Positions 38,878 to 52,530 of a DNA stretch of 64,000 bases are shown here, piece by piece. Source of the stretch: Lagopus muta (Eukaryota > Chordata > Aves > Galliformes > Phasianidae); assembly GCF_023343835.1 (NCBI RefSeq), contig NC_064439.1, forward strand, positions 19,291,433 through 19,355,432, written 5' to 3'. How positions within the stretch are numbered: the first letter of the stretch is position 1; the number at the start of each line of letters is the position of its first letter. The notes beneath the pieces are model-generated. The model saw nothing but the letters and a program-made list of their open reading frames with translations. It had not been told where the DNA came from and made no database searches. Position numbers and translations under genes: made by a program.

Positions 38878-39503
38878 GTACAAGCGCTGTAGAGAGCAAG
38901 GATTCAAGAAATAAGTTTAAGTTACAAATAACCAAAAGAGAAAATAGCTAAATATTGAGAATTGGGGTTGTATATGTTTCTCTAAGAACATATGTAAAAC
39001 AAATCACTGACCCCCTATAAATTTCTAAATAGTACATTTATTTTGTTTCTCCTCCTGATAATCTGCCTAACTATTCTTTACTAGCAATTATCATTCATTG
39101 CATCGATGTAATAAATGGTCAGAAGATTAACTGGGAAAAATAACTTTTTCACCCTTTTGTTTGTAGTTCAACAGCATTTTCTAACCTTGAAATGTTCTGT
39201 GAAAATCCTTCAGCTGAACACATACCCTTGCTGTCATCCATCCCTCTGCGTGCTGTTTTTGGCCACATCTCCAGGAGAAGGGTCAACGTGTAAAAACAAT
39301 ATACAGAGATTCCAATTTGCTAGCTGTTTCTCAGGGGAAAAACAACCTGCTATTCCTGACCACTTCTCAGAAGAAAACCACTCTGCTACATATTTCTTTT
39401 TCGCTCTTATCTGCAATGGAGAGGTGTTGTGCATGCTTATTTGGACTTTTCTAAACATGCAAATTTTAGGAAATTTGAAGAAAAGAGAAGCTATTTGTTA
39501 AGG

Positions 39504-39534
<31 letters not shown>
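39504..39534 (+). repeat. 31-bp A homopolymer after an open frame
   Basis: A run of 31 A residues begins two bases after the TAA that ends a 128-codon ATG-initiated frame (39115-39501). The layout imitates a processed transcript, but there is no AATAAA signal before the run and the peptide matches nothing I know, so I list only the homopolymer. Confidence 0.9.
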
Positions 39535-39538
<4 letters not shown>

Positions 39539-42371
39539 AAAACCTTAGTCTGTTTGAGAAGATAATAAAAATACAGGGCTTTTTTTGTTCTTTGAGAGAT
39601 TAGATGTTCTTCTAGAGCAAGGAACACCGTGTTACTTCACGCATTTAATTGTCCTTGCCATCAATACAAGAATGTTAGTCTCCAGCACTGTGTTTTAACC
39701 TTTGCACTCTTGTATAGCGTTGATTTAGTCCATAATTGTCACAGGAACATGCAAAAATAAAAAGGTTGCTTTTATTTGAATACATGCAGCTATAAGCTAA
39801 ATACTTAGGCCCAGGGGAGGTGACAAAAACTTGCATAAATAAAGACCTGTGAGCTTACGATGTCTGCTATGAAACTGCTTAAGTTCTTGCAACTGAAGAT
39901 AAGTTTAAAGCCCTAATACAGAGAGCTCTTTGGGTATATCAGTTAAAAGAAGCGCTGCCCATCTATTCCTCTGTGTCACTTTCTGCTGTAGCTGGTAAAT
40001 TCAGTATTGTAAAAACACGAATACACTCAGTTACCTGCATTTAATATCTCAGAACAAATGTAGTCCATCTTTTTCAGCAATGAATTGCAAGCTGGCTGCT
40101 GGTGTGCAAACTTAAGAGACTTCCCTTATTTTTGTACTTTACCTTTTGCACAACAAGTCTGAACAAAAGCACTGAGCTAATATCTGAACAAGCTCACTTG
40201 TGAATCTATTATCAGTCTGTATCAGAACACCACACTGGCTGGCTGCATTAAATGAGCAGATCTGTCCTTCCAGAGTGTGCTCATTATGCTTTACTCTGTG
40301 GGGTGTAGGCGAGGTGCAACAAAACCTTGATTGATACTGTTTTGATATATTCTTAGGGGGGGAGGGGACAGGATTAGGAGGAGGAAGTTTTCTCCATGAT
40401 AGAAGAGCAAGGTACAAAGGCTCACAGTACTTGCAAAAGCCACAACACCTAAGCACATATTTTTCAACCCTCTTAAAAACGTGACCAAAAAAGGCACACT
40501 CCTGCTTGCTAGCTGCTCACTTTGCAAAAGGCAATTGTGCTGCCTGTGGGTTGTGTACAAATCTCATTTTAATGAAGCACTTCTGTAGAAGTTGCTTGAT
40601 TCAGATGATATTTTCTTTCCTTTTTCTTTGCCCTCCTATCATAGCTGAGACCACGTATCTTCTTTGTATCCCCAGTCCTTACCAACTATGGTGCTCCTAT
40701 TTATAGCGTTATTGCTCTCTTATTATTAAATACATGAAACACATGAGCACAAAAAGGCTTTGTAGCACTCTCACCCACAAGTATGCTCAGCCCATGTGAG
40801 TTACTGACATAAGAGACAACTTTTAATAGACCATCCAGACTGTGTCCAAGGACAGCATCCAAACAGCTTCGTGGGCTTGGCCCGTCTTCCACCCTTTAGT
40901 GAGCCCCAAGCTCATCTTCTGCTTTTATGACTTAGGGAAGACATATTTTTTCTTTCTACCCAAAAGCTCTTATTTGTGGCACCAAAGAACTCCATTCACA
41001 ATAAATGGTGTAAGAAAAGACAATGACAGCATCTAATCTGTAGAAGGATTGCAAAACAATCAACATGGTTGACAGTTAACTCATCATTACCAGGGCTGTT
41101 GGCAGAGTTAACTTGCCTAGGAGTTTACAAACTCTGCACAGATTTATGCATGTGTGGATCTGAAGGCAGATGGCTGGTGGCACTGCTCCACAGTACCATC
41201 AAGCAGTCTTCAATGCTTGGCATTTGCCAGGAGCCACTTCCCTTCTTCCTCACCTTGGCTGCACTAACCCACTCTGCACAATCATCTTGCTTGCTTCTCC
41301 CAGTGTGAGACAATCCATTCAGGACTGAAATTAAAATGTAGCAGAAAATTAATTATCTTTCTATAGGGTTAATTCTCTGCTGTGTTATCTCCACCAGCCA
41401 TCTTACTGCCAGATAAGTGCAAGTGCTGGGCGGAGCAGGGAGCAGGAGCCCAGTGCTTGGAGCAGGGCTGCAGGAATTCCTTCCTGGCAGAACACCAGCC
41501 CTGAGAGCAGCTCAGCTATAAACATCAAGCTGCAACCGGGGTCAGTTGTGAAAACATTACTGCAGAATAATGTCGGTTTGGCTTCTGAAAAGTAATTTTT
41601 GGTAAGCGCTTTGAGTTTACGCAGTAAAATGAGGGGGAGGAAGACAAGTCTTCAAGCTTTTGTTTGTTCCTTCTTTTTCTCCTTTACTGCTAAACCTATT
41701 TTACTCAGATGACCCACAATCCTTAGCAAGATAGAAATGTTCATTTTGTAAGAGTGCAATTTTCAATAAATCTTCATTAGCTTTCAAGTTTCAGAAGAAA
41801 AATGACTGCAAAAAAGATGATATCATCAGTCATGTTAATACAATGGTGTATATACTGTACTGTCCACAGTCAGTTGCCATTAAACCCATCTTTACTTATG
41901 TATTTCCAGAGCAAAAACTTTTGAGAGAAAATTCTGCCCCCCTGAAATATGAAAAGTTGTACAATTTTGCCCTGCTTCAACACCCTATGGGTGATTTAAA
42001 TGAGGCAAACCAAGGTGCCCTTCAAAAACTTGAGAGCAGAAGCTTGGGCTGAGATGACAACTTTTACTGTAACATCACTGTGGGAACTTATGATTTCAGT
42101 GGAAAAAAAAAAAAAGAATAGCAATACTTTTTTCTTTGCATGCAAAGAAGAAAACTGTGGCAAGCACCAAGCAGATTTATTATTCATTTTGTAGCTACAA
42201 ATATATTTTACAGTTATTTTGGTACTGTGTATTTTATAATACTCTTCCTAGTACTTTCTCCAATGCTTTTTTCAAATTGGAATGGATATCATTAGATGCT
42301 AACAAAAATTTTCCCCTCCATTTTTTTCTTGTTCGTTTTGTGGGAGAAACAGATTGAAATGAACTAACTTT

Positions 42372-42412
42372 AAAAAAAAAAAAAAAAAAAAAAACACTTT
42401 TTTTTTTTTTTT
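42372..42412. repeat. A-run / CAC / T-run inverted homopolymer
   Basis: 23 A residues, the trinucleotide CAC, then 15 T residues. It is an almost perfect snap-back hairpin. It does not border a recognisable retrotransposon. Confidence 0.9.
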
Positions 42413-42824
42413 ATAATTTATTTGAACCACTATAATAAGAAAGAATTATCTTTTACAGTCCTGTCTCTATTAAAAACCAGCAGGTAAATATGTTGTTATC
42501 CAAGCCTGGGATGCTCAGGAAAACCAGACAGCGCTGCCCCTGATGTATGCCACAGGAACCACTGCTGATGGTGGAAGCCATTAACACAGCTACATCTTCT
42601 TTGTCAGGTTCCTGAATGAACAATTCTCAAAAAGAAAAGAATAGTGTCCATGAAGTTCGTTGAAAGAGGGAGTGTTCTGACAAAGCATACAATACCAAAA
42701 CAAACCTTTCATTTTGCTCAAAATAATTCCTTATTAGGAAACCTGTACATGCTTTAGTTATACTTGCATCCTTTGCAAAATTCTGCTGTGCCCATGGCCC
42801 AGTGGCAGAGGATGACTTTTTGTT

Positions 42825-43080
42825 AAGGGCATATGAAAAGATAAAGGGAAATAGCTTTAAACTGGAAGAGGGTAGATTTAGACTAGATATTAGGAAGAAA
42901 TTATTTAGTGTGAGGGTGGAGAGACACTGGAACAGATTGCTTAGAGAGGTGAACGCCTCCAGGAAGGAGGCATTTAAGGCTAGGCTGGATGGGGCTGTGA
43001 GAAGCCTGGTCTAGAAGGAGGTGTCCCTGACTATAGAGGGTGGTTGGAACTAGACGATCTTAAAGGTCCCTAAAAATAAC
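42825..43080 (+). mobile_element. CR1 LINE fragment lacking its terminal repeat
   Basis: A 5'-truncated CR1 on the plus strand. It encodes the ORF2 tail, including FKLEEGRFRLDIRKKLF, HWNRLLREV and FKARLDGAVRSLV, then the 3' UTR sequence GGTTGGAACTAGACGATCTT. The copy stops at about 43078 before the usual ATTCTGTGA repeats, so the extreme 3' end is missing or too decayed to see. Confidence 0.9.
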
Positions 43081-46000
43081 AAAGGAATCAACTTAGGCAA
43101 GACCAAGGCCCAACATGGCTTGCACTAGCTCCATGGCAGCACACTCCATGACTCTCACTCTGCACAGGGGGCACAGGGAGTACTGCTGCTCCCACTGCAG
43201 TGCAGCAGGTCAAGAAACACAATTTGGACAGTGGTAATGAGAACAGCCTTAAAACTGTCTTCCCAAGAAAAAAGTCCTGAAATAGGAATTGCTATAAGAA
43301 CGTCAGTAATTTATTGCTAGACTAGCAGGTGTAGATTGGTTCTATATAAGGAGCCAATGAAAAATTAGTTTTGAGTATCATATAAGCAGAACCAACATTA
43401 AAACACAATCTCTAAATGAACTTAAAATTTGAAACTCCTACTACTCTACTACAGAAATTAATGGTGTTAAATCAATTCTTGCAGGTTTGATAGCAACACA
43501 CATTTATCTATTGAGTGATTGAATTACTGTTGGGCCCACAAATGGAGAGAAACTCTATTATTGATGTCTCTATTTTCTTCTAATATAGTTTCAGTGAGAT
43601 GGATATATTAAAGACCCCCCAGACTAGTCAGAGTCTTCTTTATAAAATAGCTTCCTTAAGTAATGCTTGATGTTAGTATTATATTAGATTCACCTAGTTT
43701 TAGAGTTACATGAAGTGCTTATCTGAAGGTTGATAAAGTCATACGATATTTCCCAAATAAATCTTTAATCTTGTTGGTTTCCTAGCTGAGTCCTCTCTCA
43801 GTAGGCTCACCTGATTTTGCATTTTCTGGCAAAGAGATTTGGCTAGACAAACTTGGGGAGTACCCAAAATATTGTGCTGGCTATGAGAAACATGCTTGGA
43901 TGCAGTCCTGAATCCCACTATTTGCTAACAGTCCCACTGACTGCAGTGAAAATTTTCATGTCCACCTTAAGACGGAAGCATCAAAAAAGAGGAGTTCATG
44001 TTTACCTATTACTTGGACACTGGATATTTGTGAACAAACTATATATATATTAGCACTGAAAGGAGCCCTGTATATTGTTTATATTGTTAGCTTCATTACC
44101 CTCACAGAACTGTTAATGAGTTACAAGGTGCTATACACTAGTTTTTAACTGGATACCAGAATCCCAGACAGTATGTTTTCTCTCTTCTGTTGAGTATACT
44201 TCACTATGTCTCGTAAACAGTAACTCAATTCTTCCTTCACAAGAGTATTCCAAAGCACTTTATACAAACTAATTAAAAATTTACTGAAGCAAATATTTTG
44301 AAATCTTCCAAATGCTCATCTACTATTCAACACACAGCAAAACATGTTTTCCTTTCTATGGGCTGACACAAAACATTTCCAATAGATCAAACACACAAGA
44401 AAAAAACAACACCGCATATTAAAGTCTGCGAATAACAGAATAATGCATTGGTGAATTGTATTGCCAATGTCTTAACAACTTACCAGTGTGAACTGTATGA
44501 TTAATTGCTGAGGGATTTGCAGTTTAGTCCACTGTGAGGTTGTTTGCTTTGAGAAAATTCTCTCCCAAATGTTTTTACCAGAAACAATACTGTTTAATAC
44601 AGTTTTGCTATATATGTCACCCAGCATAAAGGAAACAATGACAGTAAACACAGTGAGATAGTCCGGATAGAAATTCTAGCTGTTTGCAGCCAAACTATTG
44701 TTCATTAATCAACTCCTGGACTCCTGCTGTTTCAAATTCAATATGCTAATTTTAATCAAGATTAATTTTTCATTCTTACTCATATGTTGAGTGCAATAGT
44801 TCTCAAACCAGTAAAGAGGCCATTTGGCCACCTGTTTGACTGAGTCAGGAATGTTCTGAAACTGAGGATGGTCACCCATATAGCCACTGCAACATCGTTT
44901 GCTTCATGGCTCCTCCTGGGGGAAGGAGTTTTTTTTGTGTCTGCAGCCTCCATTCAGTCATTAGTGTAAACTAAAAGGACATAATGGGAACTTTTAGGAC
45001 AGTATGTATACAAGATAAACTTTTTTTCTTTTTTCTTTTCCCAAATAAACAAGTTTGAAGTTGTGGTAAGGGTTCTTACTTACCTTTCTTCCACTACAGC
45101 AATGTAAAGAGTGTGCATCAAAGTATCAGCAAGAGGGAGAAGATCACACAGAAGATCTTATGTCCCTGTTGCTCAGAGACTTCAAAACCAGAAGACTATG
45201 TGCTGCTTATAAGTGCTCATCATAAAATGCTGCTGTCAAAATGTGTGCTACTCCACAGTGCTCCTCAGTTCACTGTGTGTCTGAGTCTGTTTTTCTTTGA
45301 TAGCACATTTGCTATAGTGCAATAACAGTCTATAAACTATTTAATTAGAGCTCATGGTGTGGTTTGCAACTGCAATAAAAGTTTGTTTACCATAGGCCAG
45401 TGTACTGTTTATGTATAATCTCTTCTTTTGCTAATTTCTTCATTAGCTACATTCTGTGTTGCAAGAAAATTCAGCAGTCTTCTATTTTACTACCATGCTT
45501 AAATTAGACAGAGAAAATCATCTTCGAGATTCAAGTACCTTACGTGTAGAGTAAGTCTTCCAGTACATTTAATGTTTTCATTGCACAGAATGTCTGTTGT
45601 TTCCAGTTATCTTGCACTTATTTAAATGCAGCCTTTTTTCAAGAAACCATCTGCAAATCTTTGTAAACAATGATTAGAAATAATATCATAAAAAGTCAGT
45701 TAAATTGCAACGTAGACATCAGGCAACAGAAGCATAGAACAGTTAAATTTTTCTAAGGTGACCCCATTCCGGCATTTTAACCAAAACAGCCAGTGAATGA
45801 ATTAAATGTCTTTTACAACAGGAACTAAATCTCAGGATTTTCACATATTCTTGGAGTATTCAGCCATTAAATTAAAAACTAGTATTTGGTCTTCCCCTCA
45901 TTACTATTCCCAAGGAGCTTGTTTACAGAAGAAACTATTGTGATAGATACAGAAGCTTTCTGAGAGTCAAAGACCATAGATGTACTCTTAGGAGTGTTTA

Positions 46001-49000
46001 CTAGGGAGAAAAGTTAGCTAGTCTGCTCATAAGTGCAACTCTAAATAGAAATACAGTGTTCATTGATTTTAGTGCCTCTGAGACCACCTAGCACCCCAGA
46101 AGGGCTTTTCAGGTTTGCTTTTTAGCATTGCAGAATCTCAGTTCACTTTGAATTACACTTTATATGCATGATCCAATTTTAGATCAGACTTTATATTTTA
46201 GAATTATCTTAATTTGTAGAATTATTACATGGCATTTTTAGAGAAAATCTACCCTATTGTCAAATGAAGTTAAAAAAATCCACATCCAAGCAGAAAAATG
46301 AGATAAAAGGTATTGAGAATGCAAGGGGTAAACAAAGCTGATATTAGATGCCTAAAAATGTGGATTTTGGGGGGTGATAAAATAGATCTCTGAATAGAAA
46401 CCAAAATATCCTTAGAAACAGAAATCAATGCTCTATCAGCACAGTAATTACATGACTAGTCTGTGCACATATATATTTTCACCGAAGAGTGACAAAAATG
46501 CTAAAAACACAGATTACTTTTAAATGTAGCATGCAAGCACCATCTTTCTAAATGTAAAATATTTGAAAATAACTTGTTTTCCAAAAAACACTCTTAAAAA
46601 AATATTTGCCCAAGAGGTAAAATGATGTGTTGCAAACCACCAGTGGAAAGGAACATAGAGCGTTCACTAACTTTTCCACATCTTCCCTACTGACATATGC
46701 TTCAGTAAATAAAGTACACAAGAATAAAGAAAGGCAATGGATACAACGGTATCAAATGGACTATTGATTAGATTTTTCAGAGCACAGAATGTTAGAAGTA
46801 ACACTGCATTACATTCAAAATTAAATATCAAACTGGGAGCCATATGCAACAAGTGCAAAGGATCGATCAGTTTATTACAAAAACAGTCTTTCGTGTTTAG
46901 TATCTTAAAATTTTTTGCTACTTAACTATCATCGTTACCCAAATCTGGAAGCAAACCTCTTCAGAATAATTAAATGCAATTACTTGATCACTGTGTTTAT
47001 CATTTATACAAAAAAAGAAAAAAAGAGGTCTATATATGATTGGCCTACTTTACTGAAAAAGCACACAGTAAGAGCCACCTGTAGCTCTTAGCTCAGATTG
47101 AGCTGTCTGTGATCCAAACTATAGTTTGGGAAAAAAAAAAAATAAAGAAGAAAAAATATTGTAAAGCTAATGTCATGTTTGCTAGATATATTTGAAAAAC
47201 AAAACAAAACAAACAAACAAAAAAGCAGAATTGAAGTTAGATGGGAAACTACTATTTTCTGTAGAACACAAAATGTTTTCCAAACAGTTTTAGTTTTTAC
47301 TTAACTGTCCAAGGTAGCAGTAGTAGAAAAATCACAGTTAATATGTGAACCAACTCCAGACTGACAATCTGTGCACTCCACTAAGTCGTCCCATTTCACC
47401 TGTACCTTAGCAGCACTGTAACTCTTCCTAAACACTGAATCCATGAGATGGTGCTGCTGTACAAATACCATCCTCTTATTTTTTTGTTATTGGGACAAGG
47501 GCCATATGATCTTCGAAATTTCTTTGTACATTTGTCAATCTGAAACTGCAGTTCTCCATGACACCTATGACTAAGTATCAGCCTTGCCAAGAAGCATTTT
47601 CATAATCTCTTCATCAATTATTTTTTTCTATCTGTAAAAATACCCCAAGATGTTGTGTGTGAGCAAATGACGTCTGCAGATGGATATCATCTTCATATTT
47701 CTAGCAGAAAAAAAACCACCATAAATTGTTAAATATTTGTCATTCTGTGGCTTTGCTCAGAACAAAATGCTACAAATTAGAAATCCAAATTATTTCATCA
47801 CCTTCTTCCCCACTTCAAAATGATTTTGAAACACCATTGCTGATCCATAAAGATTTATGACGCCAAGGGTAAATGAAAGCCTGCTGTAGCTCTCCTGTGG
47901 TGAGATGGTTTGGCTGGGTGAGCGAAGGTATCTCCCAGAGTCTCCTTGGGCACTAGAAGCCTGAACCGTAAGCAGGCAAAAGGAGAGAGCCTGGGCTACA
48001 AAAAGCAACAGGCTGTAAATCCTCCCCAAGCCAGTAATGTTCAGGTGGCTGCCAGGGGCTGCATACACGCTTCTTCTGTCTGATTCTGATCAGTTATTTT
48101 AAAACCAGCTCTGATTTATGGCTGCAGCCTGTGTAATCCCTGGCTGGTGTGTATATGCTACCTCTAACATTTCTGCTGCTTACTGTCCTTCTTATTTTCA
48201 AGAGGAGTTGTTTTTACTAAAGATTTCTCCCTCTGGCTATGACTACATACATGGAAACTATGAGGCCAGAATACCCTAAGACAAATACAGGATTTCATGA
48301 ATGGGAAGGGATTCTTGTTGTAGAGTCTATTCTCTGGATATTGTGAGCAAATCTCACATGCAAATTCCGTTAGCACTTGTCTGCATACATTTAGAGCAAA
48401 AACAGATCGGACTCTTGTGGCGGTGCTCTCAGATTTCTCTATAATCAAGGGAAATCGTACAGACTTCTCACATTTCCCACAGCCTAAAATTGCACAAATC
48501 CTAAAATAACAAAATCAGTTCATCTAACTACAGCCCTTGAAACTGTCTAGGAAATGATATACTGTGCCTAAAATGCAACTACTGCGTATACCACAAAGCA
48601 AGGACATCAGGACCGACCGGACTGATGATAAAGTTCCTGGAACATCTGGCAACTAATCTTAGTTTGGAAGGATTTTAAAATGCTGGCTTATATGACTAAT
48701 TCCCTTTCACTCTAGTGAAATATCATGCATATGCCAAGAGACTTTTGCTTGTATGGCAAGAACTCTGGAAGGAAAACACAGAGCTACATATCCCACTTAG
48801 AAAAAAAGTCAAAATGATAAAAAGAAACAGACTTCACTGACAGGTACCATGGAAGGAGTTCAGATACAAGGGGAGCAGAGTCAAAGATTTAGGTTCATTG
48901 ACACATTAATTATGATTATCTGTTCCAGAGTATGAAACATAATTGACAGCTACTTATACATACCCACAACTTTGATGTACTGAGTGCAACTCAATCAAGT

Positions 49001-50389
49001 ACCTTGTGCTCGAAGTACTGTTTGATCCAGTAGCCACTGAAGCCATCATACACTGAAAGAGGCCTTGCAGGATGAAAGTATAACCTGTTGCCTAATGACT
49101 CTGCTCACTATCTTGGAGTTAAAATCCTGTAGGTAGGTCAGTTATGGTTCCTAGCTTTTCATCAAAGCAGCGGTATCTCTACTGCTCTGTGTTTTTCCAC
49201 CCTGTTCCATGACTATGTGTTCTGGAATTTTTTTTTTTTAATTTGTATTATTGCTTCGCTTCCTGCTGGAGGTTTTATTATCAGAGCCTTATAGAATTTA
49301 CATCATGGTCATTTCAAATCAAATGATTGTAGCAATCATGGTAGTTTCTCAGACTCTAACAACGATTCTGTGAACAGACTTCTAAGAACACAATGCTCAC
49401 GTGTGCAAATACCACTATAAAAAATCACTGCATACCTTAACTGTTTCAAAAATAGCATTTCAGTAGTGTTACTTGTGAGCAACTAAAGTCCTGAAAGACT
49501 TGTAACCATCATACTCGTATTACCACTAGTAGCATTTTCGCAGCTGCTACTGATGGAGAGTCACACCATGCTTTATAAGGTATAGACATAACCTTAGACT
49601 TGTAGACATACGGCAGTACTTCTTTCTTGTGCATAAACTCAAATCAAGCTTAATAAAGGACATTGTATTGAGAAATCCAGTATAAAATAAAAGAAAAAAG
49701 ATATCTATGACTTCAGCTGTCCTGAAATATTTACAAGTGACTAATTGAATAATATCCAGTTGAGATAACCAGTTATTTGAATTAATAAACTCTTTAAAGG
49801 TGAGCTCTGAATTGAGACAGAAATCATGCAAGTTCTAGCTATTTCAATAGATGTTTAGAAAAAGTGATTACTCTTATCAAATCTTTTGTATATCTTATAT
49901 GGATGAACTATTTTTTGAATGTTAATCATGAATCTTTAAGAGAGAAGAAAAACATTAGTGATATAAATATTCAATCATACTTATAAACAGTCATCTCCTT
50001 TGCAGGCTATAAGAAATGCTTCAAACTACTATAGAGTGCACACTTCAAATATATATGCTAGCGTTGTAATTGGCTTTAAAGTGATGGGTCACTTGGATTC
50101 CAGCTAAGACAGCTCTGTTTGTCTAACTGCCTTTGGGGTAACAAGATAGGATACAGACACAAAATACCTTTTGCCCCTGAGATTTTAAGAAAAGTTCAAG
50201 AATAGTTTTTAAGTGCTCTTGTCACATTTCATATTAGCATGAGTGCAAGAAGAGTTGCTGAAATTAGGTCAGGTTCTCTGAGCATTTCCAGATAAGTCAC
50301 TCTGTAGAGGAGATCAGATTGTTAGAGCATGCTCTAAGCTGTTGATTAGGCAGAAAAATCTGTATTTAAATTGCCATAAAGTTAAAGTG

Positions 50390-50431
50390 GGTTTTTTGTT
50401 TGTTTTTTTTTGGTTTGTTTGTTTGTTTTTT
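50390..50431 (+). repeat. T-rich (GTTT)n tract
   Basis: A low-complexity run of G separated by three or more T, including GGTTTGTTTGTTTGTTTTT. Related A-rich (AAAC)n sequence is at 47195-47224 and a (GTT)n/(GTTT)n tract at 19491-19530. Confidence 0.85.
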
Positions 50432-52217
50432 ATTTCTGTAATATTGCTAGAGCTATTGTTCATCAGCTAATTGACACTGTTAGCTATTAGATAACTCTTT
50501 TTGCATTGCAGTTGGAGAACAGGTTAGGGTATTGAGTCTACATTGTTTTTCTGCATGGGTGTAATAATTTCAAACACTAATAGTAAGAGTCAACATTTGG
50601 CTTAAAATCATCAAGCCTGAATGATATATTTAACTTATTGCCACCCTAACAAAATTCCCCTGCATGATCACAACTGGTGCAAACCTGAAATCTGGGGTGG
50701 TAATGTAGCAGAACTGTACCTAGCTAACCTGTGTGCTTCAGGCAAATCCACTGTCCTCACCCTAACATTCTGTTAAAGGCTGAAAAAGCAGGAAATTCTA
50801 TACCTACATTTACTGTCATTTTTTCCGTTTTGCAGTATTAACTTCACGTGAATGCAGCTTAGCTTACTTCAGTTGTGATCCTCTTAAAAAAAAAAAAAAA
50901 GGAAAAGTAAAAGAAAAAAAGAAAGAAAACTAATTTCAGGATTTCGGACCAGCCGTTATTTTAAATACGCAATTCCACAAATAAGATCTAATCAGAAACA
51001 TATTACTGTTCCCTTACAAAATAGTCTTACTAAAGACATTTGAAATATCCACCTAAGATTATGAACCTCTATAAAAATCTTAGGTAGAAAACAAATTCAA
51101 GGATAATAACCCATTTGCCACAGCAGCTTCCAAATTTTCTCTTCCATTATCTTAAAAGCCTCAGACAATTTGATCTTCTTAGGAATTCCCAAATGAGAAG
51201 CACAATTACAGTTAAAAGAAATGAATGTTTTAAAATGAGAAAAACAAAATATTACTTCAATGTTTTTGAAGGTTTAAAGCCTTCTTCACATTTGGTCTTG
51301 GCATAGCTCTTTATGTATTAAAAAAAAAAACCCACAAATGTAAATATTTATTGCGCAGCCTGGCCTTGTATATCCAAAATTTCTAGGGACAACAGCCAAA
51401 TGTCTTGTCGATTCATTGGGAGATCCCAAATAGAAACAGTCCTTCTTTGTTGTGATATCCAGTGCATAATAATGGAGTAAGATCCCCTGCCAGAAAACAG
51501 CTATTAATTTTTTTTTTCATCTTGGATCTGGCCCATACCATAAATAAATGGCTAGCATGAAGGATACAGTATTCCTAAGAATCCATTTACTACCACTTTC
51601 ATTAGCTCTAGATTTTCTTCAAACCATAAATGCGTTCTGAGACCAAGCATGCAATGTGCTTGTAGGGGTCATTTCACAACACACGTTTGTGTTTTCAAAT
51701 ATTGTTTGCTGTGAATTTATGAGTAATATGCACCTGACCCAGAAGAAATTACACCATTTAAGAAATAAAAAACAGTTTATCTGTAGAAGAAATAGCATTA
51801 TCTTCTGGTTTATATTCTCTATATTTAATAAAGAGTCAAGGAAAAATACCTGAAAAATTCCATGATGAAATCAGAGTAAACTACAAGCCAATGAGATTAT
51901 AGCATTTTTTATGCTAAACCCGATAACTTGTCATGAAAAAGGTCAGAGTTACACATCTTATGGAAAGGGCACTATAAAGATTTTGTTCTTAAAAAATCAT
52001 TTGATACACTTGTTATGAATTTAAATATTACTGAATCATAGCATTTTGGGGGTTACTAAGAATTACTTGCAGTTCTGCAGCTGCTTATAGCACACGGAGG
52101 AGATTTTTATCTCATTTTGGAAAAAGGACAATAAAATTTCTGCAATAAACCCATTGAATATTCCCCAGTTCAACTCATAGCACTTCTGTGAAGAGCTAAC
52201 TGGCTAACTGGCTGTAG

Positions 52218-52530
52218 TCACAGAATCACAGAATGGCCTGAGTTGAGAGGGACCTCAAGGATCATGAATCTCCAAATCCCTTGCCACAGGCAGGGCCACC
52301 AACCTCCCCATTTAATACTCGACCAGGTTGCACAGGGCCCCATCCAACCTGGCCTTGAACACCTCTAGGGATATGACATCCACAACTTCTCTGGGCAGCC
52401 TGTTCCAGCATCTCATCACTCTCATAGTTGAGAGTTTCACCCTAATGTCCAACCTAAATGTCCCTTCTCTCAACTTAAAACCATTTCTCCTTGTCCTGCT
52501 GTAATCTACCCTTTTAAAGAGTTGAGTCAC
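52218..52530 (-). mobile_element. CR1 LINE fragment (3' end)
   Basis: The 3' end of a CR1 non-LTR retrotransposon, 5'-truncated as usual. The left edge TCACAGAATCACAGAATGG is the reverse complement of the CR1 terminal repeat (ATTCTGTGA). The minus strand encodes the end of CR1 ORF2, with motifs such as FRLDIRVKLS, WNRLPREVVD and FKARLDGALC. CR1 is the dominant avian interspersed repeat. The right edge fades near 52.53 kb. Confidence 0.92.

Noticed and set aside
39115..39534. Possible processed gene: 128-codon ATG frame followed by 31 A
   Set aside because: No polyadenylation signal precedes the A run, no 3' UTR separates it from the stop, no parent protein is recognisable, and target-site duplications are not evident.
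45060..45110. Strong donor-like sequence on minus (AAG|GTAAGTAAG) overlapping an acceptor-like sequence on plus
   Set aside because: No coding exon is evident on either side. Isolated splice-like motifs are expected by chance in this length of DNA.
47790..48068. 92-codon minus-strand frame with a hydrophobic, signal-like segment
   Set aside because: The first codon is GTG, the nearby ATG is out of frame, and no splice sites or homologue are evident.
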